This document shows positions 1 through 8,502 of a DNA stretch of 64,000 nt, one piece after another. Each line of letters starts with the position of its first letter. The stretch's first letter is position 1. Source of the DNA: Pseudomonas sp. GM78 (lineage in GTDB: Bacteria; Pseudomonadota; Gammaproteobacteria; Pseudomonadales; Pseudomonadaceae); NCBI RefSeq assembly GCF_000282475.1, contig NZ_AKJF01000212.1, positions 36,015 through 100,014 on the forward strand, read 5' to 3'. The position numbers were made by a program, and so were the translations under genes. The notes below the pieces were generated by a model. The model was not told the origin of the DNA and ran no database searches. It was given only the letters and a program-made list of their open reading frames with translations.

Positions 1-159
1 GCCGATCAGTTCGAACTGGTTTCCGCGGTTGCGGATCTCAATGGTCAGGCGCTGCTCGATCAGGCGCAGGTGTTCGTCGAACTGCCCGCACAGATTAGCG
101 AAGCGGCGAGCCTCAAAAGGCTCGAGGATGAAACGATGTGGTTCGATGGGTGCGTTCAA
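1..159 (-). CDS. ybeZ: PhoH-like ATPase (YbeZ), N-terminal part only
   Basis: Partial gene running off the left edge; 53 N-terminal residues are visible, beginning at a TTG codon (LNAPIEPHRFILEPFEARR). This is the usual N-terminus of the PhoH/YbeZ P-loop ATPase, a partner of the rRNA-maturation nuclease YbeY. The P-loop itself is outside the window. It lies just downstream of miaB on the same strand, the standard miaB-ybeZ-ybeY order of gamma-proteobacteria, which supports the call. No ATG exists in this frame between the upstream stop and the TTG, so the TTG start is likely. Confidence 0.85.
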   Translation of the reverse strand, partial: MNAPIEPHRFILEPFEARRFANLCGQFDEHLRLIEQRLTIEIRNRGNQFELIG

Positions 160-270
160 GGTCGTATTTAGCCGCCCTGGGGCAATAGTGATGATTCAAG
201 GATAGCGCCAGTGGCGCGGGTGCGAAAGCTCTTATACAGACCAATCTGATTCCCACGTCTGGCGCTGTAC

Positions 271-362
271 CTGTGGGAGTGAGCCTGCTCGCGATAGCGG
301 TCTGACTGATGACTGATGTGTTGAATGTCAGATCGCAATCGCGAGCAGGCTCACTCCTACAG
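271..362. repeat. REP pair (inverted REP doublet)
   Basis: Two oppositely oriented copies of a Pseudomonas REP, each containing a GAGC-CT-GCTC hairpin core followed by GCGAT, with about 30 bases between them. Lies between miaB and the phoH-like gene. Confidence 0.85.
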
Positions 363-374
363 AGGGATGCGTTG

Positions 375-1703
375 TTATTGGATCAATGAGCCCCGCAGCG
401 AATGCGGCTGCGCTGCGTCAATGTGCACGTCGGCGAACTGGCCGATCAGGGTTGGATTGTCGCAGCGGAAGTTGACGATACGGTTATTCTCGGTTCGCCC
501 TTGCAGCTCGCCAGGGTCTTTCTTGGAATAATCGGTTACAAGAATCCGCTGAATCGAGCCGACCATTTGTCGGCTGATTTCGAAACCCTGCTGGTTCAGG
601 CGATGTTGCAGGGCGTTCAGGCGCTCTTTTTTTAGTTCTTCCGGGGTCTCATCGGCCAGGTCGGCGGCCGGTGTGCCCGGGCGCTGGCTGTAGACGAACG
701 AGTAGGAAAAGTCGAAACCGACGTCCTGGATCAGCTTCATGGTCTGTTCGAAGTCTTTCTCTGTCTCGCCGGGGAAACCGACGATGAAGTCTGAACTGAT
801 GCAGATGCCCGGCACGGCCGCGCGCAGCTTGCGCAGTTTGGATTTGTATTCCAGCGCCGTGTGGTTGCGTTTCATCGCCGCGAGGATACGGTCCGAGCCC
901 GATTGCACCGGCAGGTGCAGGTGTTTCACCAGCTCCGGCACTTCGGCGTGGGCCTGGATCAGGCTGTCGGAAAATTCCAGCGGGTGCGAGGTGGTGTAGC
1001 GGATGCGGTCGATGCCATCGACCGCCGCGACCACACGGATCAGTTCGGCCAGGTCCGCCAGGCGACCGTCGTGGGTCGTGCCGCGATAGCCGTTGACGTT
1101 CTGCCCCAGCAGCGTCACTTCACGCACGCCGTGTTCGGCCAGGTGAATGATTTCGGCAATCACGTCGTCGAACGGACGGCTGACTTCTTCGCCGCGAGTG
1201 TAGGGCACCACGCAGAACGTGCAGTACTTGCTGCAACCTTCCATCACCGACACGTAGGCGCTCGGGCCGTCGATACGCGGCTCGGGCAGGTGGTCGAATT
1301 TTTCGATTTCGGGGAACGAGACGTCGACTTGCGGCAGCTTGCTGATGCGCGCGGCGTCGATCATTTCCGGCAGGCGGTGCAAGGTCTGCGGGCCGAATAC
1401 CACGTCGACATAGGGTGCGCGATCGCGAATGGCGGCGCCTTCCTGGCTGGCCACGCAACCGCCGACGGCAATCACCATGTCCGGGTTGGCCAGTTTCAGT
1501 TCGCGCCAGCGGCCCAGCTGGGAATAGACACGGTCCTGGGCGCGCTCGCGGATCGAGCAGGTGTTGAGCAGGATCACGTCGGCGTCTTCAGCGCGCGCCG
1601 TGACTTCCAGGGCCTGGTGTTCGCCCAGCAGATCGACCATGCGCGAGCTGTCGTACTCGTTCATCTGGCAACCGTGGGTTTCGATGTAAAGCTTCTTGGC
1701 CAT
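375..1703 (-). CDS. miaB: tRNA-2-methylthio-N6-dimethylallyladenosine synthase
   Basis: Radical-SAM methylthiotransferase that adds the 2-methylthio group to i6A37 of tRNA. 442 residues from the ATG at 1703 ([19 protein letters not shown]). Three N-terminal cluster cysteines are C12, C48 and C82; the radical-SAM CxxxCxxC is C156-C160-C163. The C-terminal part fits a TRAM domain. The reading frame extends 16 codons further upstream, but those residues are not family-like, so the internal ATG is chosen. Length matches the family. It heads the miaB-ybeZ cluster. Confidence 0.97.
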   Translation of the reverse strand: MAKKLYIETHGCQMNEYDSSRMVDLLGEHQALEVTARAEDADVILLNTCSIRERAQDRVYSQLGRWRELKLANPDMVIAVGGCVASQEGAAIRDRAPYVDVVFGPQTLHRLPEMIDAARISKLPQVDVSFPEIEKFDHLPEPRIDGPSAYVSVMEGCSKYCTFCVVPYTRGEEVSRPFDDVIAEIIHLAEHGVREVTLLGQNVNGYRGTTHDGRLADLAELIRVVAAVDGIDRIRYTTSHPLEFSDSLIQAHAEVPELVKHLHLPVQSGSDRILAAMKRNHTALEYKSKLRKLRAAVPGICISSDFIVGFPGETEKDFEQTMKLIQDVGFDFSYSFVYSQRPGTPAADLADETPEELKKERLNALQHRLNQQGFEISRQMVGSIQRILVTDYSKKDPGELQGRTENNRIVNFRCDNPTLIGQFADVHIDAAQPHSLRGSLIQ

Positions 1704-1836
1704 GGATAGAGTCATCACGTGATTCAAAGAACCGCGCATTATAGGGAACATGTACTCAGGTTCCTACCGCTGCGCGTCCGGCGGCTATGCTATAGTTCGC
1801 GCCCTCATTTTTATCCCTCGATGTGTTTCGCCTGCC

Positions 1837-2166
1837 ATGACCAAACGTGAAGCTCCAATCTACAAGGTGATTTTCCTCAATCAGGGCCAGGTGTTCGAAA
1901 TGTACGCCAAGCAGATCTATCAGAGCGATCTGTGGGGCTTCCTGGAAGTGGAAGAGTTCGTCTTTGGCGAGCGCACACAGGTAGTCGTTGACCCGAGCGA
2001 AGAGAAGCTCAAGGCCCAGTTCGAAGGGGTCGTGCGCAGTTTCGTGCCAATGCATTCGATCGTGCGCATCGACGAGGTCGAGCGCCTGGGTACACCGAAA
2101 ATCAGCGAAGCCCGCGGCACGGTCGGCAATGTGATGCCGTTTCCGGTGCCGATGCCTGAGAAGTAA
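1837..2166 (+). CDS. DUF1820 family protein
   Basis: 109-residue cytoplasmic protein (MTKREAPIYKVIFLNQGQVFEMYAKQIYQ), recognised as the DUF1820 family, a small conserved protein of proteobacteria with no established function. The start is the ATG at 1837; the longer frame from 1750 adds arginine- and serine-rich residues unlike the family. It is divergent from miaB, with a possible -10 (TATAGT, 1791-1796) between them. No signal peptide or membrane segment is visible. Confidence 0.85.
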   Translation: MTKREAPIYKVIFLNQGQVFEMYAKQIYQSDLWGFLEVEEFVFGERTQVVVDPSEEKLKAQFEGVVRSFVPMHSIVRIDEVERLGTPKISEARGTVGNVMPFPVPMPEK

Positions 2167-2169
2167 GCC

Positions 2170-2200
2170 TTGTAGGAGCGGGCTTGCCCGCGAAGGGGCC
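2170..2200. repeat. single REP element
   Basis: One REP copy with a CGGGC-TT-GCCCG hairpin core immediately downstream of the DUF1820 gene. No inverted partner is seen. Confidence 0.75.
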
Positions 2201-2219
2201 AGAAAGGTCGATGCAGAAA

Positions 2220-2774
2220 TCAGGGCAGCGGCGCGAACGGCGTCCGCCCATCGGCGCTCTGCAATTCCATCAGGTATTTACGGAAAATTTGCCCCAGCAC
2301 CTGGGTGGCGACTTCCAGTTCCTGGCGGGGCATCTTCTCGGCGACTTCGTCGGCAGTGTCCAGCGCTTCTTCCGCACCATTGACCGCCGCCATTTTCAGC
2401 ACGATATACGCCTGGATGTTATTGGCCGGTACGCCTTCGCCGTGGAAGAACATGGTGCCGAGTTTGAATTGAGCCTGGGCGTGACCTTGCAGCGAGGCCT
2501 TTTCGAAGTAGTTCAGGGCTTTGTTGAGGTCGCGTGGCGCGTTACTGCCGTCGTAGTAGAACTCACCCAACTCGTATTGCGCCTGGGCATCCCCTTCATC
2601 CGACGCTTTCTGGCAGGCAGCCAATGCCTGGGCCAGGTCTTGCGGCTGGGTATTGAGGGTGCAGCGACCCATCGCTGGGATTAACAACGAGTTACCGCCT
2701 GCTTGTGCGAGCGCGAGCAGGGGCTGAAGGAGCAACAGGCAGCCCAGTGAAAGGGCGCGGCCGGTGCGGTTCAT
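2220..2774 (-). CDS. Secreted Sel1-repeat (TPR-like) protein
   Basis: 184 residues with a clear signal peptide (MNRTGRALSLGCLLLLQPLLALAQA) followed by Sel1-like helical repeats: AQYELGEFYYDG and AQFKLGTMFFHGEG blocks each begin a repeat of about 36 residues. Sel1 repeats mediate protein-protein contacts; the partner is unknown. Likely periplasmic. It is the last gene in the hemL direction but separated by more than 200 bases and has its own promoter candidate. Confidence 0.8.
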   Translation of the reverse strand: MNRTGRALSLGCLLLLQPLLALAQAGGNSLLIPAMGRCTLNTQPQDLAQALAACQKASDEGDAQAQYELGEFYYDGSNAPRDLNKALNYFEKASLQGHAQAQFKLGTMFFHGEGVPANNIQAYIVLKMAAVNGAEEALDTADEVAEKMPRQELEVATQVLGQIFRKYLMELQSADGRTPFAPLP

Positions 2775-2833
2775 GGGAATCGACTTACCTCTGAGGGGCG
2801 CGCGGACCCATCGAGGGGATCCAATAAGCGCGC

Positions 2834-2863
2834 ATTATGAAATAAGCAGGGCCAACCTTACAA
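2834..2863 (-). promoter_or_regulatory. Candidate sigma-70 promoter for the Sel1 gene
   Basis: On the minus strand TTGTAA (2863-2858) and CATAAT (2839-2834) are spaced by 18 bases, about 60 bases upstream of the Sel1-protein start. Reading by eye only. Confidence 0.35.
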
Positions 2864-2955
2864 AGTCTTTACTCGTTTTTCTGCTGCGCGGGAACTATAT
2901 CGCCCACTTGACGGGGATTATTAGCAGATGAGCAGGAAAAAGGGCAGGAGAGAAG

Positions 2956-2982
2956 GCTGACGCCGGCAATGCCAGCGTCAGC
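2956..2982 (-). terminator. Rho-independent terminator of hemL
   Basis: Perfect 8-bp stem GCTGACGC / GCGTCAGC just past the hemL stop, followed on the minus strand by a short U-rich stretch (CCCTTTTTCC) about 20 bases further on. Confidence 0.55.
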
Positions 2983-2991
2983 GCTACGGCG

Positions 2992-4275
2992 TTACTTCAG
3001 TGCTGCAAATGCGCGCTCGGCGGCATCCAGGGTCAGTTTCAGCTCGGCTTCGCCGTGGGCGATCGAGGTGAAACCGGCTTCGAAAGCGCTTGGCGCCAGG
3101 TAGACGCCACCTTCGAGCATCAGGTGGAAGAAGCGGCCGAACAAGGCGGCGTCACTGGCCATCACGTCATCGAAGGTCACGATATCGTCGGCGCCGCTGA
3201 AGTACAGGCCGAACATGCCACCGGCCTGCGTGGTCACGAACGGAATACCTGCCGCATCGGCACGCACTTGCAGGCCGTCAAGCAGGCGAGTGGTGTAGTC
3301 GGTCAGCTCGTCGTGGAAGCCCGGACGGCTGATCAGGCGCAAGGTGGTCAGGCCCGCCGCCATCGCCAGGGGGTTACCCGACAATGTACCGGCCTGGTAG
3401 ACCGGACCCAGCGGGGCGATGCGCGACATGATTTCGCGTTTGCCGCCGAAGCAGCCCACCGGCATGCCGCCGCCAATGATCTTGCCGAAGGTGGTCAGGT
3501 CCGGTGTCACGCCGTAGTGAGCCTGGGCGCCGCCGAGGGCAACACGGAAACCGGTCATCACTTCGTCGAAAATCAGCACCACGCCATGCTTGTCGCACAG
3601 GGTCCGCAGGCCTTCGAGGAAACCTGGGGCCGGCGGCACGCAGTTCATGTTGCCGGCGACCGGCTCGACGATGATGCACGCCACGTCCTGTCCGACTTCG
3701 GCAAGCATGGCCTCAACCGCATCAATGTCGTTGAACGGCAGGGTCAGCGTGTGTTTGGCGAACGCCGCCGGTACACCCGCCGAGCTCGGCACGCCTTGGG
3801 TCAGGGCGCCGGAGCCGGCCTTGACCAGCAGGCTGTCGGAGTGGCCGTGGTAGCAGCCTTCGAACTTGATGATGCTGTCGCGACCGGTGAAGCCACGGGC
3901 CAGGCGAATAGCGCTCATGGTCGCTTCGGTGCCGGAGCTGACCATGCGCACCATTTCCATCGACGGCACCAGCGAGCAGACCAGATCCGCCATCTGGGTT
4001 TCCATCTCGGTCGGCGCGCCGTAGGACAAGCCATGTTCAAGCTGCTTGCGCACGGCGTCCAGGACGTCCGGGTGGCTGTGGCCGAGGATCATCGGGCCCC
4101 AGGAGCCGACGTAGTCCACATAGCGCTTGTCGTCTTCGTCGGTGACGTAGGCGCCTTCGGCGTGCTTGAAGAACAACGGCGTGCCGCCAACGCTCTTGAA
4201 CGCACGGACCGGCGAGTTCACGCCACCGGGGATGTGTTTCTGGGCATTGGCAAACAGGGTTTCGGAACGAGACAT
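2992..4275 (-). CDS. hemL: Glutamate-1-semialdehyde 2,1-aminomutase
   Basis: PLP enzyme that converts glutamate-1-semialdehyde to 5-aminolevulinate, the committed precursor of heme and siroheme (C5 pathway). 427 residues, the normal family length. Visible hallmarks are [15 protein letters not shown] (cofactor phosphate region), the FDEVMTGFR motif, and the PLP lysine K265 in [14 protein letters not shown]. Starts at the ATG at 4275, 15 bases after thiE ends, so it is probably transcribed with thiD and thiE, a common Pseudomonas arrangement. Confidence 0.98.
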   Translation of the reverse strand: MSRSETLFANAQKHIPGGVNSPVRAFKSVGGTPLFFKHAEGAYVTDEDDKRYVDYVGSWGPMILGHSHPDVLDAVRKQLEHGLSYGAPTEMETQMADLVCSLVPSMEMVRMVSSGTEATMSAIRLARGFTGRDSIIKFEGCYHGHSDSLLVKAGSGALTQGVPSSAGVPAAFAKHTLTLPFNDIDAVEAMLAEVGQDVACIIVEPVAGNMNCVPPAPGFLEGLRTLCDKHGVVLIFDEVMTGFRVALGGAQAHYGVTPDLTTFGKIIGGGMPVGCFGGKREIMSRIAPLGPVYQAGTLSGNPLAMAAGLTTLRLISRPGFHDELTDYTTRLLDGLQVRADAAGIPFVTTQAGGMFGLYFSGADDIVTFDDVMASDAALFGRFFHLMLEGGVYLAPSAFEAGFTSIAHGEAELKLTLDAAERAFAALK

Positions 4276-4290
4276 GATCGGGCTCTCAAA

Positions 4291-4917
4291 TCAGATTTTC
4301 AGTAATTCGTTAAAGGCGCGGGCGCGGCGGGTCACTTCAGCCGGGCTCTCGGCGCCAAACAGGCCATGCACCACGGCGAGCAGGTCGACCCCGTGGGCCA
4401 CCAGGGGGGCGGCGTTGTCGAGGGTGATGCCGCCGATCGCGCAGATCGGCAGGTGCAGTTTGCTGCGGGCCTGGTCGAGCAGGTCGAGGCTGCAAGTCGG
4501 GGCGCCGGGCTTGGTGTTGGAATTGAAGAAGCGGCCAAACGCGACATAGCTGGCGCCTTCTTTGGCGGCCTGCTCGGCGAGTTCGAGTTGCGCGTGGCAG
4601 GTCGAACCGATGATCGCCTTGGAGCCGAGCAAAGCGCGGGCCGGAGTGAGCGGCCCGTCGGTCTGCCCCAGGTGTACGCCAACGTTCAGGCGTGCCGCCA
4701 GTTCGGCGTCGTCATTGATGATCAAGCGGGTCTTGTAGCGTTCGCACAGATCGCGCAGGGCCTCGGCCTCACGCAAACGACGGGCCTCATCGCTGCTCTT
4801 GTCGCGGTATTGCAGCAGGGTGACGCCGCCTTCCAGCGCCGCCTCCACGTACGAAAGAAATTTACCGGCCAGCAACTGGCTGTCGGTGATGGCGTACAGG
4901 CCACGTAGTTTCATCAA
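4291..4917 (-). CDS. thiE: Thiamine-phosphate synthase
   Basis: Joins hydroxymethylpyrimidine diphosphate and the thiazole phosphate to give thiamine phosphate. 208 residues of a TIM-barrel fold; [12 protein letters not shown] (pyrimidine/diphosphate site), INDDAELA and the GGITLDN phosphate loop are seen. A double ATG ([12 protein letters not shown]) leaves the start ambiguous by one codon. Lies between thiD and hemL in the same direction, supplying the thiamine pathway step after ThiD. Confidence 0.97.
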   Translation of the reverse strand: MMKLRGLYAITDSQLLAGKFLSYVEAALEGGVTLLQYRDKSSDEARRLREAEALRDLCERYKTRLIINDDAELAARLNVGVHLGQTDGPLTPARALLGSKAIIGSTCHAQLELAEQAAKEGASYVAFGRFFNSNTKPGAPTCSLDLLDQARSKLHLPICAIGGITLDNAAPLVAHGVDLLAVVHGLFGAESPAEVTRRARAFNELLKI

Positions 4918-4946
4918 GCAAGCCTCACCGCAGTGCTAATAGAGAG

Positions 4947-5744
4947 TTACGAACAGAAGTCCAGTGGCAGGCGGCGTGGCACGAACTGGCCTTTGCCCAA
5001 CTGCTCCGCATCGCGCAGGGTGCGCCACGTGTAGTTAAGTGCAGTCTGTACGGCGCTGGCGAGGTTTTCACCTTGGGCCAGACGGCCGGCAAGCGCACTG
5101 GCCAGGGTGCAGCCAGAGCCGTGATAGCTGCCGGGCAGGCGTTGACAGGTGTAGGTTTCGCGCAAGCCGTCGCGGCTGTACAGGCGGTTGTGGATTTCGG
5201 TTTCGTCGCCATGGCCGCCGGTGATCAGCAGGTGTTTGACGAACGGCAGGAGTTTTTCAGCGCACTCGTCCGCGGTGCCTTCAGGCAGTTCGGCGAGGAT
5301 ACGGGCTTCGGGAAGGTTGGGGGTGGCGATGATCGAGAGCGGCAGCAGGCGTTCGCGCATGGCGTAGCCGACTTCGTCCTTGCCCAGGCGACCGCCACCG
5401 CCGGCGCGCAGCACCGGGTCGCAGACCACCGGCAAGTGCGGGTGCGCCGAAAGCAGTTCGACCACGGTGTCGACCATTTCCAGGGAGCCGAGCATGCCGA
5501 GCTTGACCGCCGCGACTTCGGAATCGTTGAGCACGGCATTGGCCTGGGCCAACACCCACTCACGGTCGAGGACGCGAAAGTCAGTGACATTGACGGTGTC
5601 TTGCACGGTCAGGGCGGTGACGGCCGGAGCCGCATGGCAACCCTGAGCAAGCAAGGCTTCAATATCTGCCTGCAAGCCGGCGCCACCACTTGGGTCGTGG
5701 CCGGAGAGACAGAGGACAACGGGGCGAGAGCTGTAGATATTCAT
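4947..5744 (-). CDS. thiD: Hydroxymethylpyrimidine/phosphomethylpyrimidine kinase
   Basis: Ribokinase-fold kinase that phosphorylates HMP and HMP-phosphate for thiamine synthesis. 265 residues from the ATG at 5744 (MNIYSSRPVVLCLSGHDPSGGAGLQADIEA); the frame extends 34 codons further, across a hairpin repeat, and is not family-like. GHDPSGGAGLQAD is the substrate site, and PGSYHGSGCTLASALAG is the anion-hole/catalytic signature of the ribokinase family. First gene of a thiD-thiE-hemL run. Confidence 0.96.
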   Translation of the reverse strand: MNIYSSRPVVLCLSGHDPSGGAGLQADIEALLAQGCHAAPAVTALTVQDTVNVTDFRVLDREWVLAQANAVLNDSEVAAVKLGMLGSLEMVDTVVELLSAHPHLPVVCDPVLRAGGGGRLGKDEVGYAMRERLLPLSIIATPNLPEARILAELPEGTADECAEKLLPFVKHLLITGGHGDETEIHNRLYSRDGLRETYTCQRLPGSYHGSGCTLASALAGRLAQGENLASAVQTALNYTWRTLRDAEQLGKGQFVPRRLPLDFCS

Positions 5745-5796
5745 GGTGCGCGAGCTTACCACCAAACATCTTTTTTCGAAGCCCGCTACGCGAAAG

Positions 5797-5829
5797 GCAA
5801 AAGATCGTCCGAAGGCGGTGATCTTTTGC
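5797..5829. repeat. Inverted repeat of the AAAAGATC element type
   Basis: Perfect 10-bp arms GCAAAAGATC / GATCTTTTGC around a 13-base loop, followed by TCTTTTT on the plus strand. It resembles the AAAAGATCGCAGCC elements elsewhere in the window but the inner part differs. It sits upstream of thiD, so it does not terminate thiD. Confidence 0.6.
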
Positions 5830-5921
5830 TCTTTTTCATCAGGCAAACAGCTCTATCTCAATAATTACCGCTGGAACGCCCGTTCTAGAGCCTTTTCCGC
5901 AAAAATTTTGGTAGTGCTCAT

Positions 5922-5937
5922 TAGCCATCAACGGCTA
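5922..5937. promoter_or_regulatory. Short dyad in the promoter region of the histidine kinase gene
   Basis: TAGCC-atcaac-GGCTA inverted repeat, followed by TATGCT, a possible -10, about 105 bases upstream of the kinase start. No matching site was found upstream of a neighbour, so its role is open. Confidence 0.25.
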
Positions 5938-6042
5938 TGCTAGAGTGGATCCAAACCAATAACAGCTATCACCGGTTTTACGTCTGCTCAAAAGGAATGG
6001 GGGGCTTCCTGACAGGACCGGACAGGCCACGCTGGGGCATAG

Positions 6043-8427
6043 ATGCGCTATTTGCTGATGTTTATGTTGTGTTTGCCCCTCTTGGCGAACGCCGTTGAGT
6101 TCAATGAACTCACCCAAAGCCTTCCCCTCGGGCGAAACCTGCAGGTGTTCGAAGACGCGGGCGGTCAGGCGACTGTCGCGGATATTCGTGCCCAGGCGGC
6201 GGCCGGCAACTTCAAGGCGCATGATAAAGCCACCCTCAACGCCGGTTATTCGCGCTCGGTGTTCTGGCTGAAAATCGATCTGCATTACCGCCCTTCAAAC
6301 CCGGCTGCACAACGGACCTGGTTGCTGGAGTTGGCTTACCCACCCCTCGATCACCTTGATCTGTACCTGCCCGATGCAAGCGGCAACTATCAATTGGCCA
6401 GGCAAACCGGCGACGCCTTGCCGTTCGCCAGTCGCGAAATCCGCCAGAACAACTACCTGTTCACGCTCAATTTTACCCCTGGCCAAGAGCAAACCCTGTA
6501 CCTGCGACTGCAAAGCCAGGGGTCGATCCAGGCGCCGGTTACGTTGTGGTCCAGTACGGCGTATCTCGAAGACCAACCGGTGCGCCTCTATGTCCTGGGG
6601 CTGATCTACGGTGTATTGCTGGGGATGCTGGTCTACAACCTGTTCATCTACCTCAGCGTGCGCGATACCAGCTATCTCTACTACATCTTCTACATCGCCT
6701 CGTTCGGCTTGTATCAGCTGTCGGTGAACGGCGCTGCCGTGCAGTACTTCTGGCCGGACAATCCCTGGTGGGCCAACGCCTCGACGCCCTTTTTCATCGG
6801 TTGTGCAGGATTGTTCGGTAGCCAGTTCGCCCGCAGCTTCCTGCAGACCGCCACCCTCAGCCGCTGGATGGACCGCTTGCTGATGGCGTTGGTGGCATTC
6901 AGCGCGCTGGTGGTCGGGTTGTCGCTGATGACCAGCTATGCCCTGGCCTTGCGCCTGGCAACGACCCTGGCACTGACCTTCACGGTGGTGATCTTTGCTG
7001 CGGGAATTTTTGCCTGGCTGCGCGGGTTGCGGGTCGCGCGCTATTTCATCATTGCCTGGTCGGCGTTCCTGCTCGGCGGCATCATCAATACATTGATGGT
7101 GCTGGGCTACCTGCCGAATGTGTTCCTGACCATGTACTCCAGCCAGATTGGCTCGGCCATCGAAGTGGCGCTGCTGTCCATGGCCCTGGCCGACCGCATC
7201 AACGCCATGCGCGAACAGCAGGCGCAAACCCTGCTCGACGCCGGGCAAAAGCTTGAGGCGCTCAACCAGCAACTTGCACGCAGCAACAAGCTCAAGGACG
7301 AATTCCTCGCCACCCTGACCCACGAATTGCGCACACCCATGAATGGCGTGATCGGTTCGCTGGAGCTGATGCAGACCGTCGAGATGGACCCCGAGCTGGA
7401 GCAGTATCAGCAAACGGCCGCGGGATCGGCGCGGGACATGATGCGCATGGTCAATGGCATTCTCACCCTGACTGAGCTGCAGGCAGGCAAGCTCAAGGCT
7501 TCCCCGGCCACCTTCAGCTTGCGCACCGTGGTGGAGGCATTGCGTGCCCAGTTCTACGGCAATGCGGCGAGCAAGTCGCTGGACTTCAAGGTCGACGTGG
7601 CACCGGGTGTGCCGGATCGCTTGCACGGCGACAGCGCCAAGTTGGCGCAATGCCTGGAGTGCCTGCTGGATAACGCCATCAAGTTCACCCGGGTCGGCGG
7701 ACTGGCGCTGCGGGTCACCGGGAAAACGGTCAATCCCGAGCGACTGGCGTTGTCCTTTGCGGTGATCGACACCGGTATCGGCTTCACCGACCTTGGGGAG
7801 GCGACGATGTATCAGCGCTTCTTCCAGCTCGACGGTTCGATGACGCGCGAGTACGGCGGCCTGGGTGTCGGCCTGGCCATCTGCCGGCAACTGGTGGAAC
7901 TGCTCGGCGGGCGCCTGACACACCGCTCCGAGCCCGGGCGTGGCAGCCGCTTCCAGCTTGATGTCGAGTTTGACATTGCGGCACCGCAGCGCACTGCCGC
8001 GCCGCTCGCGACGCAGGAATTGCCACGGCTGCGCTTGGCTCAGGATTGCAGCGTATTGCTGGTGGATGACAACAACGTCAATCAGTTGGTGATGCGCGGC
8101 ATGTTGCTCAAGCTCGGGTTCCGCGTGCGCTCGGCCGACAGCGGCCAGGCCGCGCTCGATTTTTTACAGCGAGAAACCTTCGATGCGGTGCTGGTCGATT
8201 GTCAGTTGCAGGCCCTGGACGGCGTTTCCGTGTGCTGCCAGATCCGGGCGTTGCCCGGTTGCGCGCAAGTGCCGGTCTTCATGATCGCCCAGGGCACTGA
8301 ACTGGAGCGTTGCCCGAGCGGCGCAATGATTGACCATTTGAGCAAACCGGTGAAATTCGAGGACTTGCAGGTCGCGCTTTATCGTCGAGTGCTGTGTTCC
8401 GAGAAGGGCGAAAGCGCCGACAGTTAG
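6043..8427 (+). CDS. Hybrid sensor histidine kinase with 7TMR-DISM sensor
   Basis: 794 residues. Order: signal peptide (1-17), periplasmic 7TMR-DISMED2-type beta domain (about 30-175), seven membrane helices of the 7TMR-DISM type (about 182-385), short coiled coil (390-415), HisKA domain with phospho-acceptor H427 (THELRTPMNG), HATPase domain with GGLGVGLAI, then a receiver domain with acidic pair D675-D676, phospho-acceptor D719 and conserved K768. The DISM domain is thought to bind carbohydrates or other small ligands. No separate output regulator adjoins, so the partner must be elsewhere. The signal and target pathway cannot be told from sequence. Confidence 0.93.
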   Translation: MRYLLMFMLCLPLLANAVEFNELTQSLPLGRNLQVFEDAGGQATVADIRAQAAAGNFKAHDKATLNAGYSRSVFWLKIDLHYRPSNPAAQRTWLLELAYPPLDHLDLYLPDASGNYQLARQTGDALPFASREIRQNNYLFTLNFTPGQEQTLYLRLQSQGSIQAPVTLWSSTAYLEDQPVRLYVLGLIYGVLLGMLVYNLFIYLSVRDTSYLYYIFYIASFGLYQLSVNGAAVQYFWPDNPWWANASTPFFIGCAGLFGSQFARSFLQTATLSRWMDRLLMALVAFSALVVGLSLMTSYALALRLATTLALTFTVVIFAAGIFAWLRGLRVARYFIIAWSAFLLGGIINTLMVLGYLPNVFLTMYSSQIGSAIEVALLSMALADRINAMREQQAQTLLDAGQKLEALNQQLARSNKLKDEFLATLTHELRTPMNGVIGSLELMQTVEMDPELEQYQQTAAGSARDMMRMVNGILTLTELQAGKLKASPATFSLRTVVEALRAQFYGNAASKSLDFKVDVAPGVPDRLHGDSAKLAQCLECLLDNAIKFTRVGGLALRVTGKTVNPERLALSFAVIDTGIGFTDLGEATMYQRFFQLDGSMTREYGGLGVGLAICRQLVELLGGRLTHRSEPGRGSRFQLDVEFDIAAPQRTAAPLATQELPRLRLAQDCSVLLVDDNNVNQLVMRGMLLKLGFRVRSADSGQAALDFLQRETFDAVLVDCQLQALDGVSVCCQIRALPGCAQVPVFMIAQGTELERCPSGAMIDHLSKPVKFEDLQVALYRRVLCSEKGESADS

Positions 8428-8502
8428 GCAGATATGACACTTTGATCGGCCAGGGGGCGGTGCTTAACTGAAAATCCCTTGGCTGAGCAAAGGAGCCCCG
8501 TC

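Noticed and set aside
271-362. REP doublets as CRISPR or att sites
   Set aside because: They are inverted pairs scattered singly between genes, without regular spacers or integrase genes.
861-1709. Long open frames opposite miaB, hemL, thiE and thiD (for example 861-1709 and 3055-4305, plus strand)
   Set aside because: High-GC shadow frames of conserved genes; their translations are His/Arg/Gln-rich and resemble no family.
6295-7923. 542-codon minus-strand frame inside the hybrid histidine kinase gene
   Set aside because: Antisense shadow; the plus strand has clear kinase motifs with correct spacing.
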